Shown here one piece after another: positions 55,647-64,000 of a stretch of DNA of 64,000 bases (positions are counted from its first letter, which is position 1; every line of letters begins with the position of its first letter). The stretch lies in the NCBI RefSeq assembly GCF_016900875.1, contig NZ_JAFEUM010000001.1, positions 572,918 to 636,917 of the forward strand. The letters are read 5' to 3'. The notes beneath the pieces were generated by a model. It had not been told where the DNA came from and searched no databases. It was given only the letters and a program-made list of their open reading frames with translations. Source of the DNA: Vibrio ulleungensis (GTDB lineage: Bacteria > Pseudomonadota > Gammaproteobacteria > Enterobacterales > Vibrionaceae). Made by a program: the position numbers and the translations under genes.

Positions 55647-57449
55647 ATGAATATAGAATTAAATAAGCCAACAACATCTGCTGAACCTACGACAATTCAA
55701 TCGCTTGTTGAGGCCTATCGACAAGGCGCTCTAGAGCCGAAAGCTTTTTTGAAACAGAAGCTGGATCGTATTCGCTCTGAGTCATCGAATGCGTGGCTTG
55801 CGGTGATCTCTGATGAGCAGCTCGATGATTATCTGGCTCGATTATCTCAACGAGACGCCAGTGATCTTCCCTTATATGGGGTTCCTTTCGCCATCAAGGA
55901 CAACATCGATCTTGAAGGGCTGGAAACGACCGCGGGCTGTGACGCCTATCGATATCAACCGAAAGAGTCGGCGTTTATCGTTAAGGTGCTTATTGCCGCT
56001 GGAGCCGTGCCATTGGGTAAGACTAGCCTAGACCAATTTGCCACCGGCTTAGTGGGCACGAGAAGCCCTTGGGGAGCGGTCAGCAATAGCTTTGATCCTC
56101 ATTATATTTCGGGTGGCTCAAGTTCTGGCAGCGCAGTAACAGTGGCTACTGAGCAGGTTTATTTTTCGCTGGGTACCGATACAGCAGGCTCTGGCCGCGT
56201 GCCAGCGGCATTTAATAACTTGTATGGATTAAAGCCAACCAAAGGTGTGGTTAGCTGCAGTGGTGTAGTGCCCGCATGTAGAACCTTGGATTGCGTAACC
56301 TTTTTTACCAAATGTTCACAAGACCTCGCACTGTTGTACAAGGTGGGCGCACAGTATGACAGTGATGATTGCTACGCCCGCCCTCTAGAGCAATCGTCTC
56401 AATCGCAACCGCATTCTTTTAAAGGAACTCGAGTAGGTGTCTTAACCGAGAAACATCTGCAGTTCTTTGGTGATGAGGAATACAAGAAGCTCTATGCCCA
56501 AGCCGTAGCACGCGTTGAATCACTTGGTGCAACGGTGATCCCTTTCGATTTTGAACCCTTTCAAAACGCCGCTAATTTGCTGTATCAAGGTCCTTGGGTA
56601 GCCGAGCGTTATGCTGCGATTGAAGAGTTTTACCAGCAAAAGGGCGCTGAGTGCTTAGAGGTGATCCAAACCATCGTGGGAGGGGCCAAATCACTTTTGG
56701 CCAGTGAGGCGTACAAAGCGATGTATCAGTTGCAAGCTTACAAGGTGCAATGCGATCGCTTAATGGCGAGCGTGGATGTTGTGCTAACTCCAACCGCAGG
56801 AACCATCTACACCATTGAAGACGTTGAGGCGAACCCAATCGAGCTAAACTCAAATCTTGGTTACTACACTAACTTTATGAACTTGCTTGATTACAGTGCA
56901 CTGGCTATGCCAGCAGGTTTCACCCAAACGGGACTGCCTTTTGGTGTAACCTTGTTTAGCCACGCCTTTAACGATGAGTCGCTGTTGTCGCTTGCCCATC
57001 ACTGGGAGCAAATAATGAATTTGCCTCTTGGCGCGACAGGTCGCAGTTTACCTAACGCAGAAACAATGGATTTGCTGGTCTGCGGAGCGCATATGAAGGA
57101 CTTGGCGCTGAATCATCAAATGATTGAACTGGGCGCCAACTTGAAACAAAGTACTCTCACATCCAGCAATTACTCACTTTACTGCTTAGCCGGAGGACCG
57201 CCGTTGAGACCGGGTTTGGTTCGAAACGAAGAAAATGGCCAAGCCATTGCAGTGGAAGTGTGGCGAATGCCAAAAAACAAAGTGGGCGCTTTATTGGCAC
57301 AGATCCCACACCCTCTAGGCTTAGGAACCGTTGAACTGGAATCGGGTGAATGGGTTAAAGGCTTTATCTGTGAGTCAATAGGGCTTGTAGGTGCAAAAGA
57401 GATCACACACTTCGGAGGGTGGCGGAAATTTTTGGCTCAAGGTGCCTAA
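55647..57449 (+). CDS. atzF: Allophanate hydrolase
   Basis: The 600-residue protein has an N-terminal amidase-signature domain with the Ser-Ser-Lys triad (Lys in FAIKDNID, Ser residues in GGSSSGSAV and GTDTAGSGRVP) and a C-terminal domain of about 130 residues (CLAGGPPLRPGLVR, FGGWRKF) typical of AtzF-type allophanate hydrolases. It converts allophanate to two CO2 and two NH3 and is the last step of guanidine use. It follows the carboxylase by ten bases. The symbol follows the family name; uahA/dur2-like names are also used. Confidence 0.93.
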   Translation: MNIELNKPTTSAEPTTIQSLVEAYRQGALEPKAFLKQKLDRIRSESSNAWLAVISDEQLDDYLARLSQRDASDLPLYGVPFAIKDNIDLEGLETTAGCDAYRYQPKESAFIVKVLIAAGAVPLGKTSLDQFATGLVGTRSPWGAVSNSFDPHYISGGSSSGSAVTVATEQVYFSLGTDTAGSGRVPAAFNNLYGLKPTKGVVSCSGVVPACRTLDCVTFFTKCSQDLALLYKVGAQYDSDDCYARPLEQSSQSQPHSFKGTRVGVLTEKHLQFFGDEEYKKLYAQAVARVESLGATVIPFDFEPFQNAANLLYQGPWVAERYAAIEEFYQQKGAECLEVIQTIVGGAKSLLASEAYKAMYQLQAYKVQCDRLMASVDVVLTPTAGTIYTIEDVEANPIELNSNLGYYTNFMNLLDYSALAMPAGFTQTGLPFGVTLFSHAFNDESLLSLAHHWEQIMNLPLGATGRSLPNAETMDLLVCGAHMKDLALNHQMIELGANLKQSTLTSSNYSLYCLAGGPPLRPGLVRNEENGQAIAVEVWRMPKNKVGALLAQIPHPLGLGTVELESGEWVKGFICESIGLVGAKEITHFGGWRKFLAQGA

Positions 57450-57481
57450 TTGACTTGCCGAATCGATACATTGAAGCAATG

Positions 57482-57565
57482 ATTGCTGGAGTGAAATCCA
57501 GCAATTAAAGTAAACTAGCACCCCAAAATATGCCGCTGACTCTTTTCGGCGGCTTGTTTATTTAT
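57482..57565 (+). terminator. Double hairpin terminating the guanidine operon
   Basis: A first perfect hairpin, ATTGCTGGA (57482-57490) with TCCAGCAAT (57497-57505), is followed by a GC-rich one, GCCGCTGA (57532-57539) with TCGGCGGC (57546-57553, one G-U), ending in TTGTTTATTT. The second has the terminator shape; the first may protect the 3' end. Confidence 0.75.
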
Positions 57566-57617
57566 AGACGGTACTTTTTTAGAATTGAACAGTGAAGTCC
57601 AATGGTGCTAATACGAA

Positions 57618-58556
57618 TCACAATCCGCTACAAAAACCGACCTTTACTACCTTGTCACCGAAATCATGTTGCGACAGCAGAGGGATTGAAAAGTCCACGC
57701 TTTGTGAAATAGTGTTTACCTTTTTGATGGACTTATCCGAGAGCCAAAATCCGGCAATCTGGCGACGGTTCTGCGAAGGCGCGTAAAATACCACGCCATT
57801 TTCAGTTTTAGTCACCACCGATAAACAGAGATTGCGCTCTCCAATAGCATGATTGCTGTAGCCTGATAACGCATCAAGTACGACTAGCTCACCGGCCTTA
57901 ATGTCAGCAACTTTGAGCACGCCGCCGATATGTGGTGTCTGGATCCAGGCCAATTCTACGATGCCATCGCTGTCTAAATCATAGCTCGCCACAATGTTAA
58001 GCCAGCGATTGGCTATACCTATTTCTTTAACCCAAGCGTATTCACTCAGCACGTTATCTACGATTTTATAGATCATGATCCCAGCACCATTATTTAGGTG
58101 CGTTCTAATGGTAATGATTTCGAGTTTACCGTCATTGTCTACATCAAATAGGCGAGGCTGAATGTCCTCATAAACATAGCTTTCAGTTAGGGTATGTGTG
58201 TAAGCCATGCCATCTTGCACCACTACCAGTTGCTGAGCTTCAGTAGAGTCACCTAAAATCCCGTGTCGATACCTCATGGTTGGTTGCGCGTAGTGCGCAT
58301 AGACGGAGGCATCGTTGTTCGTGGTGACCTGGTTCTCTGGAAGTTGCGCAAAGTTGTTGGCTAAAAACTCTAGTACGTTGCCTTCAACCTTAACGGGGTT
58401 ATCTGGAAAAGTTGTCGAACCACTGTCAGTCGACGCATGAGCAGTGTTAGCAGCGATAATAAAGTACAGTGGTATAAACCCCAAAAACATCCAAAATGTG
58501 CTTTGATGGTGATTAATGAAGTGTCGACAATTAGTGCCGTATTTAAAAAGTCGCAT
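57618..58556 (-). CDS. Periplasmic FG-GAP/VCBS-repeat protein, unknown role
   Basis: ATG 58556 has AAGGA eight bases upstream. The 312-residue product has an N-terminal hydrophobic signal-type segment (about 22-41, ending near HAST) and propeller-like repeats with calcium-binding DxDxDG motifs: DVDNDGKLEIITI and DLDSDGIVELAWI. Such integrin-like FG-GAP modules usually mediate binding. No enzyme motif is visible. It is convergent with the guanidine operon but not part of it. Confidence 0.65.
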   Translation of the reverse strand: MRLFKYGTNCRHFINHHQSTFWMFLGFIPLYFIIAANTAHASTDSGSTTFPDNPVKVEGNVLEFLANNFAQLPENQVTTNNDASVYAHYAQPTMRYRHGILGDSTEAQQLVVVQDGMAYTHTLTESYVYEDIQPRLFDVDNDGKLEIITIRTHLNNGAGIMIYKIVDNVLSEYAWVKEIGIANRWLNIVASYDLDSDGIVELAWIQTPHIGGVLKVADIKAGELVVLDALSGYSNHAIGERNLCLSVVTKTENGVVFYAPSQNRRQIAGFWLSDKSIKKVNTISQSVDFSIPLLSQHDFGDKVVKVGFCSGL

Positions 58557-58814
58557 CCTTGCTTTCCTTTTTATAAATCGGTGTGGTTTTCACACTATAC
58601 AAATGCATGCCAATCCAAATCTTGGCTATCCAAGGTGCTTTGTTGACAGCGGCCACAGTAGTATAGGGTTTACCATACCTGATATTTCGGGTTCATGTTA
58701 ATTCGGTCATGAAACTTTCTCACAAATGTCGCCTAGCGATTTGACCGCAAATCGCGTGACAAAGTACTGTTAGTAAGTAGATTTTTTGCTTTCTTAACGC
58801 TGAAATGGAATGAG

Positions 58815-59441
58815 ATGAGTCAACCAATAGAGATAACACTGCTGCGACACGGACGCTCGCTCGCAGATGATGAGAAACGTTGCGAAGGGCGATATGATTC
58901 GCCACTAACAGAGGTGGGTGTTGAGCAAACCAAGCGACGATTGGCACACTGGCAAGAAGAAGGTCGCTCGTTTGACACCGTTGTATCTAGCCCGCTTCAA
59001 CGTGCGATGAGTGCTGCGTCCATCATTGCCGATGGTCTTAATTTGCCGTTGGACGTTGAGGTTAACTGGCAGGAGAAAGACAACGGATCTATTGCTGGGT
59101 TAACCTTTGCCGATGCCGATAAGCGTTTCCCAAAAGCTAGCTTCGTGAACCCATATGAGGCATACATCAAAAGCGCATCAGATGGCGAGTCTGAAGTAGA
59201 GCTTCATTGCCGAAGTTTACTCGCACTGCAGCACATACTGCGCAGTGGTCATTCAAAGGTGCTGGTCGTCTCACATGGTAAAATGATCAACGCTGCAGTG
59301 AGCGCAGCACTTGGCATAAAACCCACCGCCAACACGCCTAGTGTGATTTTTGCGCTTGGCGATCTCAGTTATATAGATCTGGTCTACTACCCAACAACCG
59401 ATGTTTGGCTGGTTAAGCAATTGAATCACTTAACTACATAA
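58815..59441 (+). CDS. Histidine phosphatase (phosphoglycerate mutase-like)
   Basis: The 208-residue protein opens with the LLRHGRS motif (phospho-acceptor His), then CEGRYDSPLTEVG, SPLQRAMSAA with the second Arg, the Glu of NWQEKDNGSIAG and the second His of LVVSHGKMI. All catalytic residues of the family are present. Members remove phosphate from varied small molecules such as alpha-ribazole phosphate, so the substrate here is open. The gene stands alone. Confidence 0.85.
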   Translation: MSQPIEITLLRHGRSLADDEKRCEGRYDSPLTEVGVEQTKRRLAHWQEEGRSFDTVVSSPLQRAMSAASIIADGLNLPLDVEVNWQEKDNGSIAGLTFADADKRFPKASFVNPYEAYIKSASDGESEVELHCRSLLALQHILRSGHSKVLVVSHGKMINAAVSAALGIKPTANTPSVIFALGDLSYIDLVYYPTTDVWLVKQLNHLTT

Positions 59442-59575
59442 AGAACATCAATAAAGTACGGCATAGGAGTCGCGAAATGCAGAAACCGATTAATTCCTAG
59501 AGCCTTTACCAGAGCGTCTTGCTCCCTAATTAACAGTGAGAATGACAAGCACAATCACCTGCGCAGTACTAACAA

Positions 59576-60817
59576 TTATTTGCCTGCTGAGCTGTACTTT
59601 AACTTCGATAATGCAGTGCTTTCTGGATCATTTGCAGACGTCTTCAGTTGATGTTGTTTTATCTGATGGATCCAACTAAAAATGGCAAGGTATAGCAAAG
59701 ACGCACCTGCCATCACGCCATACCATCCAAAACTTTGCCAGCAGTAGAGCAGTAAGAATCCCCCAAGACTGCCACCGATGTAGTAGTGGACTAGGTAGAG
59801 CGCCGTCGCCGTAGCTTTGGCGGTGGTCGCTTGCTGGCTTACCCAGGAGTACGCTAACGTATGGGCAAAAAATGCCCCGCCGCTGATCAGCAGTAAACCA
59901 CCCAGCATCAATGGTATCGAGTCCAAACCTGAAATCAACATGCCACTTAAGCTTACACAAGCACCCAGTAAGATGCCGCTCAAAGGATCATGACGCTGTA
60001 CCCAATGGTTGGTTAGCTTTGAGCTGATGGTACCCGCCAAATAGCATAAGAAAATTAGCGAAGCCAGGCCCACTGGGAGCGAGTGCGGCTCTGAGACCAG
60101 TCTAAACCCCATTACCGAATAGAGGTTAACAAACAGCGCAAAGTTTGCGCCACCAATTAGCATAGCTAGCCAAAGTGTGCGATTTTTTAAATGTAGTAAC
60201 ACAGAGCGGTTGTGATGCGTGAGCATCCTTTTTTGCGGTGTAAAGTTGTATTGATTCGGTAGTGTAAAAGCGATAAACAGCGCCCCAATCAAAGACCCCA
60301 CCACAAAAACCAGAACGGCGTTGCGCCAATCAAAATAGTCGGTGAGCACACCACCCAAAATGCGTCCAAATATACCGCCCAATGAATTGGCTGCAATATA
60401 GCCACCAATCGCCACAGCGAACGCTCTTGGTGTGAGCTCCTCGACCATATAAGCGACCGCAACCCCGGCAAATGCGGCGACCGCAATACCCATCAGTGCT
60501 CGAGCAATAACAAGCTGTAATAGTGTGGTGGTAAATACCATACTCAATCCGATGATAGGAATAGCAAAAAGACTGAGCAGGATAATGGGTTTGCGCCCAA
60601 AGGTTTCAGAAGCAATTGCCCAAGGCACTAAGCTGATGGATATGCCAAGAGTCGTCGCGGCAAAGAGCCAATTTATTTGGGTTTCAGAAACGGTAAATTG
60701 AACCGCCATATAAGGCAAAATAGGCTGAAAAAGATAGAGATTGCAAAATATGATGAACGAGCCAATCGCAAGTGACTGCGTGATTCGTTTGTATTGGGGG
60801 CTACCTTTGTCAATCAT
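59576..60817 (-). CDS. MFS transporter (YnfM-like efflux family)
   Basis: The 413-residue inner-membrane protein shows twelve hydrophobic segments with the MFS loop motif ASETFGRKP between helices 2 and 3 and ARALMGIAVAAFAGVAVAYMVEE in helices 4-5. It resembles the YnfM/arabinose-efflux-type proton-coupled exporters. It is divergent from a LysR gene with about 105 bases between starts, the same arrangement as E. coli ynfM with ynfL. Confidence 0.88.
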   Translation of the reverse strand: MIDKGSPQYKRITQSLAIGSFIIFCNLYLFQPILPYMAVQFTVSETQINWLFAATTLGISISLVPWAIASETFGRKPIILLSLFAIPIIGLSMVFTTTLLQLVIARALMGIAVAAFAGVAVAYMVEELTPRAFAVAIGGYIAANSLGGIFGRILGGVLTDYFDWRNAVLVFVVGSLIGALFIAFTLPNQYNFTPQKRMLTHHNRSVLLHLKNRTLWLAMLIGGANFALFVNLYSVMGFRLVSEPHSLPVGLASLIFLCYLAGTISSKLTNHWVQRHDPLSGILLGACVSLSGMLISGLDSIPLMLGGLLLISGGAFFAHTLAYSWVSQQATTAKATATALYLVHYYIGGSLGGFLLLYCWQSFGWYGVMAGASLLYLAIFSWIHQIKQHQLKTSANDPESTALSKLKYSSAGK

Positions 60818-60922
60818 GGCGCTGAGCCTATGTGAGTATGCGATTTGTGAACAACTTATCAGCTTCAGATAAATTAAAGAAATATATTAAAACTATTAAC
60901 CCCATATATTAATTATATTGCC

Positions 60923-61795
60923 ATGCTCGAATCAAAATCACTGCGCCATTTTTTAGCGGTTGCTCAGTTTGGCAGCTTCACACAAGCGGCTAAAGTGCTC
61001 CACATCGCGCAACCAGCGCTGAGTATTTCCATTAAAAAGCTAGAGCAAACGCTTGAGTTGGTCTTGTTTCGACGTGGAGAGAAGTCGATCACCTTAACCG
61101 AAGAAGGCAAAGTGTTGTTTGAGCATGCTAAAAGGATCACTCAGCAGTTTGAAGACGCTCAACTTGCCATGAATGAGCTGAAAGGGCTCGACAAAGGAGA
61201 GGTGCGATTAGGGGCGCCCAGTATGATGGGCTGTTACTTTTTCCCACAAGTGGTTATGGCATTCAAAAGTCAGTTTCCCAACCTGAAACTCACCATAATC
61301 GATGCGGGCACTGCGTCTATTCGTAAGATGCTGCTAAATGGTGAACTGGATATCGGTGTGATTAATCATCAAAATGTACCGGAAGATTTGGAAACCGACC
61401 ACCTGTTGAGTTCTGAAATGCTCGCCGTAGTTGGAAAGGAGCACCCACTTGCCAACCAAGCGTCAATTTCCTACCAAGAATTTTTTGCTCAAGAGCTGAT
61501 CATGTTCAAATCTGGCTATTTCCATCGTGATTTTATTGATGCTACCTCGCAAAAGTATCAACTCGACTCCAAAATCGCATTTGAAACTAACTTGCTGCCA
61601 ATGATCCTTTCCATCGTTAAGCAAGAATTTGCGATCACCGCATTATTAAGCCTAGTAACTGAACATGAAAAAGACCTGGTTGGGATCCCGTTTAAGCAGC
61701 CCATCACATTGAACCTCTCACTTGCTTGGAGAAAGCAAGGATACCTGTCGAAGGCAGACCGAACGTTTATTGAGTTTGTGAAGCGGTATGTATAA
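60923..61795 (+). CDS. LysR-family regulator (YnfL-like) divergent from the MFS gene
   Basis: The 290-residue protein is a canonical LysR regulator: N-terminal helix-turn-helix (FGSFTQAAKVLHIAQPALSISIKKLE, LFRRGEKSITLTEEG) and C-terminal substrate-binding fold. An AT-rich 105-base spacer separates it from the divergent MFS transporter, its probable target. Confidence 0.9.
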   Translation: MLESKSLRHFLAVAQFGSFTQAAKVLHIAQPALSISIKKLEQTLELVLFRRGEKSITLTEEGKVLFEHAKRITQQFEDAQLAMNELKGLDKGEVRLGAPSMMGCYFFPQVVMAFKSQFPNLKLTIIDAGTASIRKMLLNGELDIGVINHQNVPEDLETDHLLSSEMLAVVGKEHPLANQASISYQEFFAQELIMFKSGYFHRDFIDATSQKYQLDSKIAFETNLLPMILSIVKQEFAITALLSLVTEHEKDLVGIPFKQPITLNLSLAWRKQGYLSKADRTFIEFVKRYV

Positions 61796-61940
61796 TATTT
61801 TTATACGAGATTGTCGTAGCTTGAATCAGTAGATAAGCATTGTTGACAATCGCGCAATATCTACATAATCACATGATACCAAACACAAAAGTTCTATTAA
61901 TGGTGTTGGCTGGACGGCTTAAAACTTAATGTTAATCACT

Positions 61941-62720
61941 CTACAAAGTGATCGTACCTTGCATGAAATCCACCGCATGACCACTCAACACAACTCGCTC
62001 ACCAGTGATATCACAGTGAACGACGCCCGAACGTTTAGACAGTTGCTTCGCGATCATGGTGTCTTTGTTCAACTCTCGTTGCCAATAGGGCGCGAGTTCA
62101 CAATGGGCTGAGCCTGTCACTGGATCTTCATTGACTCTGAGTTTAGGAAAGAAACATCGACTGACAAAATCATGCTCGTCGTCTTTCGCTGTGACCACGA
62201 CCCCACGGTGATCAAGTTCGGCCATTTTCGCAAAGTCTGGTTTTAGGTCAGACACTTGTTGTTGGTTCTCTAGTATCACCACATAGTCAAAGGCTAAGTA
62301 AACGGCTTTAGGTGTTATCCCTAATGCGTCGATTAAGGTTGATGGCGCGTCTATATTGCTTGGTATTGTGGCAGGAAAATCCATGCTATACCCAGCAGCG
62401 GTTTTTTCGACAATAAGGATGCCACTTCGCGTTGAAAACGAGATTGAGGGTTGTGCGAAGTGTAAGTGGGTAAACAGCACATGCGCCGCTGCTAAAGTGG
62501 CGTGACCGCAAAGATCAACTTCATCTTCAGGAGTGAACCATCGCAGTTCTACGTTGGTTTCTGTCTGAACGAAAAACGCCGTTTCAGATAGGTTGTTCTC
62601 TTCGGCAATTTTTTGCAACTTGTGGTCATCAAGCCAGTGATCGAGTGGGCATACGGCCGCGGGATTGCCCTCAAAGACATTGGTGGCAAAGGCGTCGACT
62701 TGGTATAGCTTGATGTCCAT
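61941..62720 (-). CDS. PhzF-family epimerase/isomerase
   Basis: The 259-residue protein begins KLYQVDAFATNVFEGNPAAVC, the PhzF hallmark, and retains the catalytic Glu in NNLSETAFFVQ and the C-terminal VNEDPVTGSAHC motif. PhzF-like proteins are diaminopimelate-epimerase-fold enzymes; most members outside phenazine clusters have unknown substrates, and no phenazine genes are here. AGGAGAACATGA-type sequence precedes the ATG. Confidence 0.9.
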   Translation of the reverse strand: MDIKLYQVDAFATNVFEGNPAAVCPLDHWLDDHKLQKIAEENNLSETAFFVQTETNVELRWFTPEDEVDLCGHATLAAAHVLFTHLHFAQPSISFSTRSGILIVEKTAAGYSMDFPATIPSNIDAPSTLIDALGITPKAVYLAFDYVVILENQQQVSDLKPDFAKMAELDHRGVVVTAKDDEHDFVSRCFFPKLRVNEDPVTGSAHCELAPYWQRELNKDTMIAKQLSKRSGVVHCDITGERVVLSGHAVDFMQGTITL

Positions 62721-62837
62721 TCATGTTCTCCTAATCAGTTCGAATACTAGCGTCATTTAACTATACGATAACACGGATAAATGCAGGCCGTTCAATGACT
62801 TTAGTCGAAGGTTCTCCATTAATGAAGGGTATAAACG

Positions 62838-62969
62838 GTGAGTAAAAAAATGGGTATTGCGGCGATGGGCAAGATGGCGAATTGCGAAAAATGTGGACGC
62901 AAGAAACAACACCAATGTTGCCCTCGCGTCTTTGTCTATAAGTGGGTTAAGCCCTATAGGGCTATTTGA
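62838..62969 (+). CDS. Possible 43-residue Cys-rich small protein
   Basis: A GTG-initiated frame (GAAGG nine bases upstream) encodes a basic 43-residue peptide with the cluster NCEKCGRKKQHQCC, which looks like a small metal-binding knuckle. Its end overlaps the convergent DUF5062 gene by eight bases. Length is short and no family is recognised, so it may be chance. Confidence 0.3.
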   Translation: MSKKMGIAAMGKMANCEKCGRKKQHQCCPRVFVYKWVKPYRAI

Positions 62970-63222
62970 GCGGGTCGTTGTCCGGTAGTACGCTATGGAT
63001 CCACAGCGCGAGGCGTTTTTTGATGTTTGCACCATCTTCTTTTTCGGCTGGCAGCGGCGTAATTTGATTCACCTCTACCAAGAATAAGTACACAGCTTTT
63101 ACTTTGGTCGGCTGCGGTGAGGTAGGAAGTTTAAATCCCTGCATCGTTGCCATTTTCAGCCCGACTTCTAACGCCTTTTTGACCAGCTTATCTTCATTGT
63201 GCAATTTTGTGGTTTTGGACAT
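62962..63222 (-). CDS. DUF5062 family small protein
   Basis: ATG 63222 follows AAGGAAAATACC and gives 86 residues: an N-terminal helix (LVKKALEVGLKMATMQG), a middle strand-helix segment (VKAVYLFLVEVNQITPLP) and the C-terminal NIKKRLALWIHSVLP. The pattern matches the DUF5062 family seen in vibrios, of unknown function. A perfect palindrome (AGCCCTATAGGGCT, 62950-62963) overlaps the stop codon. Confidence 0.75.
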   Translation of the reverse strand: MSKTTKLHNEDKLVKKALEVGLKMATMQGFKLPTSPQPTKVKAVYLFLVEVNQITPLPAEKEDGANIKKRLALWIHSVLPDNDPLK

Positions 63223-63418
63223 GGTATTTTCCTTAACGTTAGCGTGAAATAAGTATATCAAACTGGTGAATTTGCGAATTTACTCTGACCCCAAAGTGAG
63301 ACGCAGTGGACGGGTTTATGCTTGTTTGCTTAATTAATGCGCAATGCTGATAGGCGGGATGAGCGTTTTTTACTCTAGTATTAGAGATGACCTTTGTTAG
63401 GGAAGTAAGGATAAGTCT

Positions 63419-64000
63419 ATGAAAATTGCAGTGACAGCCGCCAGTGGTCAGTTGGGTTCGGCGATTGTAGAAGCGGTTGTCGAGTGTACTTCTGCCGAGA
63501 GCGTCATAGCGCTTGCGAGAACGCCGCAACGAGCCAAACACCTTGGTGTTGAAGTTAGGCCGGGTGATTACAATGAACCTTTGCAGTTAGAGCAAGCGTT
63601 GCAAGGTGTTGACACTTTACTCATCGTTTCTGGAATGGATGCGCCAGACAAACGTATTGAGCAACACCGAAACGTCATTCGCGCGGCAAAAGCGGCAGGG
63701 GTGAAAAAACTCGTGTACACCAGCGTACAAGGCGCGGAAGAAGGCACGGCTTTCTCGCCGGTGATCCAAAGCAATCGCCAAACCGAACAAGACATACGCG
63801 ATAGTGGCCTCGATTGGGTCATTGGTCGTAATGGTATCTATATCGAGCCAGATGTTGAGTACATCGAAAACTACAAAAAAGTGGGCAAGATAGTAAATTG
63901 CGCGGCCGACGGAAAGTGCGGGTATACCACACGCCAAGAGCTTGGCTACGCATATGCGCGCATGCTCACGAAAGACAAACACAATGGAAACACCTATAAC
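63419..64000 (+). CDS. NAD(P)-binding NmrA/QOR2-like reductase, partial
   Basis: The frame starts at ATG 63419 (GGATAAGTCT upstream) and is open to the right edge, giving the first 194 residues. The N-terminus MKIAVTAASGQLGSAIVEAV is an atypical-SDR Rossmann motif (TGATGxLG type) and VDTLLIVSG, VKKLVYTSVQGAEE and WVIGRNGIYIEP follow the NmrA/quinone oxidoreductase 2 family. It probably reduces quinones or senses NADP; the C-terminus is outside the window. Confidence 0.85.
   Translation, partial: MKIAVTAASGQLGSAIVEAVVECTSAESVIALARTPQRAKHLGVEVRPGDYNEPLQLEQALQGVDTLLIVSGMDAPDKRIEQHRNVIRAAKAAGVKKLVYTSVQGAEEGTAFSPVIQSNRQTEQDIRDSGLDWVIGRNGIYIEPDVEYIENYKKVGKIVNCAADGKCGYTTRQELGYAYARMLTKDKHNGNTYN

Noticed and set aside
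62757..63035. Minus-strand frame of 92 residues overlapping the DUF5062 gene
   Set aside because: It is out of frame with DUF5062, which has the better start site and family match.
1..64000. Search by eye for CRISPR arrays, IS elements, integrases, tRNA and rRNA genes
   Set aside because: No regularly spaced repeats, transposase motifs or cloverleaf-type sequences were recognised; an ab initio tRNA scan could not be run.

Overview
The window reads as chromosomal DNA of a marine gammaproteobacterium, most likely a Vibrio or close relative. This rests on gene content: a DUF5062 protein, a DUF3332 lipoprotein, PdxY-like and PhzF proteins, many paired LysR/AraC regulators, two MATE pumps, and Rho-independent terminators of gammaproteobacterial style. 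No IS element, CRISPR array, tRNA or rRNA gene was seen. Both ends cut through genes: a DUF1656 membrane protein at the left and an NAD(P)-binding reductase at the right.

Layout. 1-2.4 kb: DUF1656 fragment, divergent PdxY-like kinase, LysR regulator. 2.4-10.8 kb: envelope genes, namely a phospholipase-D lipoprotein, a carboxylesterase-fold lipoprotein that has lost catalytic residues, an unknown outer-membrane protein, and divergently a patatin lipoprotein followed by an Omp85-type barrel. 11-17.5 kb: a methyltransferase, a MATE pump behind a leader region with a 22-codon peptide, an AraC/GyrI regulator, a broken MerR gene and a chemoreceptor. 17.5-24.6 kb: CPA1 antiporter, second MATE pump, FAH-family hydratase, RpiB/DhuI-like isomerase, DUF3332 lipoprotein, membrane protein, AraC regulator.

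24.8-39.3 kb is a sugar catabolic locus. LacI and AraC regulators precede an RbsBAC-type ABC importer, a FucI/AraA-fold isomerase, a PfkB kinase, a class II aldolase, a mutarotase-like protein, an aldehyde dehydrogenase, an APH-fold kinase and a second-type enolase. The set fits this route: aldose to ketose to ketose 1-phosphate, cleaved to DHAP plus glyceraldehyde, then glycerate, 2-phosphoglycerate and PEP. The substrate is unknown and the route is inferred.

39.5-47.3 kb: a helicase-IV-like protein with an inserted nuclease-like domain and topoisomerase zinc ribbons, a LysR regulator divergent from a secreted Ntn-hydrolase (penicillin V acylase/AHL acylase family), envelope proteins.

47.6-57.6 kb is a guanidine assimilation operon. 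A guanidine-I (ykkC) riboswitch leads an ABC importer, two DUF1989 carboxyguanidine deiminase subunits, a biotin-dependent guanidine/urea carboxylase and allophanate hydrolase. A second element matching the guanidine-II (mini-ykkC) riboswitch lies inside the operon just before the carboxylase, so two unrelated guanidine sensors appear to control one pathway.

57.6-64 kb: FG-GAP periplasmic protein, histidine phosphatase, MFS transporter divergent from a LysR regulator, PhzF protein, DUF5062 protein and the right-hand partial reductase.
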